A DNA stretch of 64,000 bases from Apostichopus japonicus (taxonomy: Eukaryota; Echinodermata; Holothuroidea; Aspidochirotida; Stichopodidae): positions 28,979,341 through 29,043,340 of the forward strand of contig NC_092575.1 in assembly GCF_037975245.1 (NCBI RefSeq). The letters are read 5' to 3'. The translations under genes and the position numbers were made by a program. Below are positions 58,893 to 64,000 of the stretch, piece by piece; within the stretch, counting starts at the first letter, position 1, and every line of letters begins with the position of its first letter. The notes under the pieces are model-generated. The model was not told where the DNA came from and ran no database searches. It saw nothing but the letters and a program-made list of their open reading frames with translations.

Positions 58893-59719
58893 TCCTGCTT
58901 CCGTGACATGCATACATGGAGATTAGCAGTCTCTGAAGTGAATGACTACCAAGTCTAAAACGATCTCAGTATGCTACTACTCGGATAGTAATTTCGATTT
59001 AGACATCATTCAGTTATTGAGTGTATTAAATTATACAACATTGATTGGAGCTGAAATAGTTTGCGTATCTTATTTATGAATGGAGAACAAAAAGGTTTTT
59101 ACGCTGTTATGTAGCGATACTATATTTTTTCTGAACTTACATGTACGATAGCAACATATGCGTACGCAGAATTGCTTTGCAGTGTATATTAACAGTACAC
59201 ACAGCACCGGAAGTACTCTACGTCGCCACATATTTAAGAAACACTATGGAACAGACGCGCCTTTCAAAATTAGCAATACTAATCATAGAAAGGCAAACCA
59301 CCAACACATGTCTTATCACACGAGATGAAAAAGATCATCGACATCTTTGGCCACAGAAAAAACCGCAGTAAACATTTTTTCTAACTAGTCAACTGTATAC
59401 CTGGACATCCCCGAATATGAGTGTAGATGTATGTATATATAAGAAACATTTTCTTTTTCATGGATGGTTGAACAATGTATGTTTTTCTGGAGGTAGCTGA
59501 GTACTGTGTTAAATACGGTAACTAAATAGGAGCTTAAAAAATATACTGTCCAATTTTTCCCTTCAAAGTGATGTTACCATTTTTTCTTCTTCTAATTTGT
59601 GTAAATTTTGTGGGAAGTGTAAATTTCTAAACGTGAGATTATGAAATAAAGAATGTTTAGATGCAACTTGCAAGGCCTCAGAAGTGTCATTTCCGGCAAT
59701 CTGAGAGGCATTTTTTGAT

Positions 59720-60075
59720 TTGGTGATATCAGTAAATGATTTACTGATATCATCAAATCATTTGCTAACATCATCAAATGATTTGCTGATATCAGTAAAT
59801 GCACATAATTGCTGATATCAGCAATTCATTTGCTGATATCACCAAATCATTTGTTGATATGTACATATCAGCAATTCATTTGATGATATCACCAATTCAA
59901 TTGCTGATATCATCAATTGATTGCTGATATCATCAAATAATTGGTGATATCAGCAATTGAATTGGTGATATCAGCAATTGAATTGGTGATATCAGCAATT
60001 GAATTGGTGATATCAGCAAATGAATTGCTGATATCATCAAATGATTTGCTGATATCATCAAATAATTGGTGATTA
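59720..60075. repeat. palindrome-rich repeat (TGATATCAGCAATTGAATTG)
   Basis: Short units built from GATATCA, ATCAAATGATTTG and CAATTGAATTGG occur in both orientations, so almost any part can pair with another. The right half (59,935-60,010) is a tandem run of a 23-base unit. Just before it, GGCCTCAGAAGTGTCATTTC is related to segments in the hAT-like repeats at about 9,510 and 52,785. Confidence 0.8.
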
Positions 60076-60079
60076 AATT

Positions 60080-63000
60080 GGTGATTATAGTCTCATGATT
60101 TTGACGTTTTAGCCTGAATATGACATTTACAGATGGAATGTTTTATTTGTAATAAATGTTAGTTGAAATTTCGAAAAACAAGATGAAATTGCGATATTTT
60201 GCAGTAAACTTTCAACTGCTTCATCTGAACTGAACTTTTGACAGCGTCATTCTCAAATTTCATTATTTCAAAAAATGACCTAGGAAATTCTCCTTTTGTT
60301 TCCCTCGCCAATTGGACTTGCTTCTTAGCCTACATATAATATATCTCAACTTATTATCCCACTAGCTCGACTATATTAAGGCCTATCAAAAGTGACATTT
60401 TGGGGATTTCGGCTTGTTGGTCAGAACTTCGACTCATTTCTAAAAACATGAAACCGTTTGTGTAGACATTGCGACAGGAAGGTCAAAGTTGGAGATTTAT
60501 AACTTGAAATATCGATATTTTCATCTCGGCTCTTTATTGGAATTGCGACGTTTTCTATTACAGTTGCATGTGTGACATCGGAGAGTTTCAATCTTTATTG
60601 TTCTAGAGACTCCTTTTCAACATTTTGTCACTTCTTACAACTTTGCGTATTGAAATATTTTACTCCTAAAAGATGTGAAAGAAGTTACCAATCGAACAGT
60701 TTGCTATGGTTTTTGTGTTTGTATACTATATGTAATCATTCATCAAATAAAATAAGGAACGCTGACAATGAAAGTACTTGAGGATTATGCTGCAGTTTGA
60801 AAGTATTTCCAAATGACGGGGACTGAACTCCATTAGTGATGTGATTGAATTTATGACTACATATACTTCAGTAATTACATATATGCATACACTCTCATGT
60901 GATTATTCAACACCGTGTGTTAATCTCGGAAGTCATCGCACATCAATGTCTACCCCTCCCTTACATTGGGGCAAATCCAAGTTGTACATAGGAGGAGGTG
61001 GCATGGGACCACTGAAGCCGACTGTCATGTAGAGGGGTCCGGGGGAGGGGTCTACGTGATATGGTGCATTCTGAAGCATATACCGGTACTAAGGGTATAT
61101 AAATATACCTATGCAAATTTGTGTGGGGTGCACCCGCTAGGTCAGCGCTGGTGCCACGCGTCCTCTTTCTCCCTGGGCCATCATACCCAATCTATAGGTA
61201 AAAAGTTTGGAAAATGTTGATTATTTTCCTCTTTTAGTTGTATATTATCAATTATTTAGTATAGTCGTACACTACAGTAAAATCACAGTATGTTACATAT
61301 AGTGTTTGTGTGAAACAGACCTTAGACCTTAAAGCTATAGCATTCAAACAATGCTTTCATATAACATAAAATCTTCCAATAGTATAATTTGCAAAAGTTG
61401 GTTTTTCTTTTAAATTTCACAACTTCTTTAAGATAGCAGATGTCAGATAGCATCGGAGTTGTTCCGCATTCTCAAGAAGAAAAAGTAAGAGTGAGAGAGA
61501 GAGGGACGTAGGTGGAAAGAGGTGGGGTGAGAGAGGGGTGGAGCTGAGAGAGATTAAATCAGACAGCAGTAGTATCTTACGAACAGGAATATTTGGTTAA
61601 GAATCTTTGGAAACATTGGGTTGCTATCGGTATTCATTTAATTTAATTAGTAATATCCTGTAAAATATCGAACTGCTTAGTTAACATCTCGACAAAATGC
61701 AACAAACTGTTGTGGTATGAATGGATGGAGGGAGATATGGGAATCAATATTCCTCAAGTTTTGCCAATTATTCGATCAACGTCTCTCTATACTTTAATTC
61801 TTCATAACACTCGCAGAAACACAAAAGTCTAAATTCTTATGTGCTTGGAAGGACCTGAGTAGCATTTTCAACTAATCAAACACATATATACTGTGCCGAA
61901 ACTGAACATATATTGCAGGTTGCGAAACATGTATACACTAACATCATATACTAAAACAGGTAACAAATAAGGGGAATTCCCCGTCCTTTCCAGCTTTTGT
62001 GTCATGTGCTAATCACCATTCTAGGTGACCTGTATTCCTGGTATCAAACTGAAAGAAAAAGAATGAAAGCAGAAAAAAAAGATAAAGCCTGTGAAGAGAC
62101 GACACACGACATAAATAGCAGGACGCATTGAAACCAAGGTTCTAATCTAAGGCTTCTTCGTCATTCCAGAAGGAAGGAATTTCGTCAAAATACCTTTGAG
62201 GGTTCGCATTTATCAAACCAAATATTACCAAGCTGTTATTTTTCTCACATATTTCCCATGTTTACTCAAAATAAACACGACCAACTATACAAGCACGTAT
62301 ATGCCAAGGAGCCAACGATTCCCATAATTGTTTGGATAGATAACCGCTCCTCTGGTGATCCGACAAAGCTTAGAGTTACTTTCATACAGATCACTGCCTT
62401 TACTGAAAGCCGTAACAGAAGAGAAGGTTGGCAGGCATGGATCCTTCAATAAATCGATGACACTTAACAGTTAGCAGCAGATCATTGACTGTTCAGTATG
62501 TCACATCCTGTAGGGAGTCTCAATTGAAGTTATATACAGTACAGTAATACCAACCGGTATTTCGTCTCAGTCATTCAATGTATTCTCAATTTAGAATGGT
62601 TATTCGGAACATGGAAGAAACTAAATTACTGTCCGTGTAGTTTAATCTTTGCCTGGAACTTGAAAACTCAAAAGTTATCAGCTACACTCTGTACAGAAGC
62701 ATGATCATACTACTTTGAGGAAGCGATAAAATAGTATCATACTGTTGTAGGGAGACACCAACTGACGCTACCATATCTACAGGTGAGTGAAATGATTATG
62801 GTCTCATTTATATGGAAGCATGCGACCGTCATAAACGAATTACGACTTTAATGTTATTATATTTTTTTTTCAAATTTTACAATGTCAAAAAGTTATTACA
62901 GTTTAACATGACCGTCGTAAACACACATCCAACTGAAATCAATTTAATGATGTAACGTTATTGATTTGATATCGGTTTCAAATGCTACTTACATGACAAT

Positions 63001-64000
63001 TGGTTGTAACACTTTTCGATGCATTTGACCTCATTCGCTACATTGAACGTGTGCGAATATAAAGCTGGAGGCAGAAAACTTTCTAAAATGTTAGGATGCT
63101 CAACCTTACTGAAGACCTTTATTGACAGGGTCACAGTGATAATACACCGCCATTTCCGTTCAGATGGAGGCGGCTATGTCTGTTTGCGTACGTGTGATGT
63201 GTGGATGAGTTCAAAGACGGGCATAAGTTACGACCGGCTCAGTGATGAAACCTGCGGCGCTGCAGGAGCATTTTCAGAGCCACAAACAATACAGGCAGCT
63301 TTCGGCACCTTTAGTGTCGCATGGGGGGAAAGGGGGGGGGGCCAGCTAGTATGAGTATGGAAGGAAAGGGCAACTGCCCAACATTTCCAAACTCTTGATA
63401 ATAAATATTTGAATCATTAAGTTTTATCATTCATCTCTGCACCGTAACTGACTGCCCTTCTCCATCCATCCATCACAGCGAATATTAATTGTATACATAC
63501 ATTTGAGTAGCAAACCATAGCATTGAGGGACTGGTATATAGACTTGCCAACTTTTATGCAATTGGTGACGTGTCCGTATGCCAGCGAACAAAATGATGAC
63601 CCTGAAATCAACACTTGAAGCTTTTGTCTGTTTCGTAACCACAAGAACAATGACGAAGGCCAGGCGCCATTTGCGAATCATTTATTTTGACTTCTATTTT
63701 AACACTGACGGTGGCATACTCCTGTTAGAGTCAATCTGCCCGGATGTTCTCGTTCAGGGATTGTCCATAAAAGCAGCAGGAGAACATCTTTTTTAATATA
63801 TTATCAATTAGGATCTGGTATTTTATGGCTTGCATGTTGAAGAGCACGAATGAGTACATGAGGTGCAAAAATTTTGTCAATTGATTTTGTTTAAGATATT
63901 TTTACTATACTGAGTGAAGAGGTTTGTTTACAAGTGACGTAAACTTCAGGCTCTGATAGCAAAAAAATCGATATGGTCATGGTACGGAAAAATTGATGGT
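60080..64000. other. no gene recognised
   Basis: Only short open frames without recognisable motifs are present. The longest (63,019-63,354, plus, 111 codons) ends in a G-run and has no family resemblance that I can see. A purine-rich GAGAGAGAGA stretch lies near 61,490-61,555. The end of the window may reach into a gene not visible here. Confidence 0.4.

Noticed and set aside
63019-63354. 111-codon plus-strand open frame near the window end
   Set aside because: No motif, signal peptide or splice signals that I could support; it ends in a G-run.

Overview
This is animal (metazoan) genomic DNA. It is AT-rich, with a multi-exon gene carrying GT/AG introns, an intronless class A GPCR, tRNA-derived SINE-like copies, decayed non-LTR retrotransposons, hAT-like non-autonomous transposons with 8-bp target duplications, and a very high load of minisatellites. 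The gene content and repeat style suit a marine invertebrate. An echinoderm or another deuterostome is my best guess, but the sequence alone does not fix the species.

Layout. 1-13,100: no intact gene. It holds repeats, a broken reverse transcriptase fragment that runs into a minisatellite (about 4.1-4.7 kb), two copies of a tRNA-derived SINE-like repeat, hAT-like repeats and simple AT repeats. 13,125-41,821, minus strand: one large gene, the DGCR8/Pasha orthologue (RNA-binding subunit of the Microprocessor). I rebuilt it as 16 coding exons with consistent splice phases, giving a 1,275-residue protein. Its first coding exon is about 2.4 kb and mostly low complexity. The other 15 small exons carry the WW/heme region, two dsRNA-binding domains and the Drosha-binding tail. 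Most of its longer introns hold their own tandem array, each with a different unit (about 30 to 73 bp). 43,022-47,112: a 61-bp satellite-like array upstream of the large exon. 47,113-52,700: no gene seen; it holds a cDNA-cloning adapter sequence, an inverted-repeat element, a CpG-rich patch and a roughly 125-bp repeat. 53,100-55,435: a decayed L1/Tx1-like LINE on the plus strand, broken by a 507-bp hAT-like element and ending in a 96-copy TCA microsatellite. 56,970-58,319, plus strand: an intronless orphan class A GPCR. 58,600-64,000: a fold-back repeat and a palindrome-rich repeat, then nothing I can support.

How the parts relate. The two genes have no evident functional link. The notable feature is the DGCR8 locus. 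A gene for a hairpin-RNA-binding protein is filled with private intronic tandem arrays. One array appears to be an amplified copy of the gene's own 5' splice site, and another intron carries a 53-bp near-perfect inverted repeat. Any cis-regulatory meaning is inference and is marked as such.
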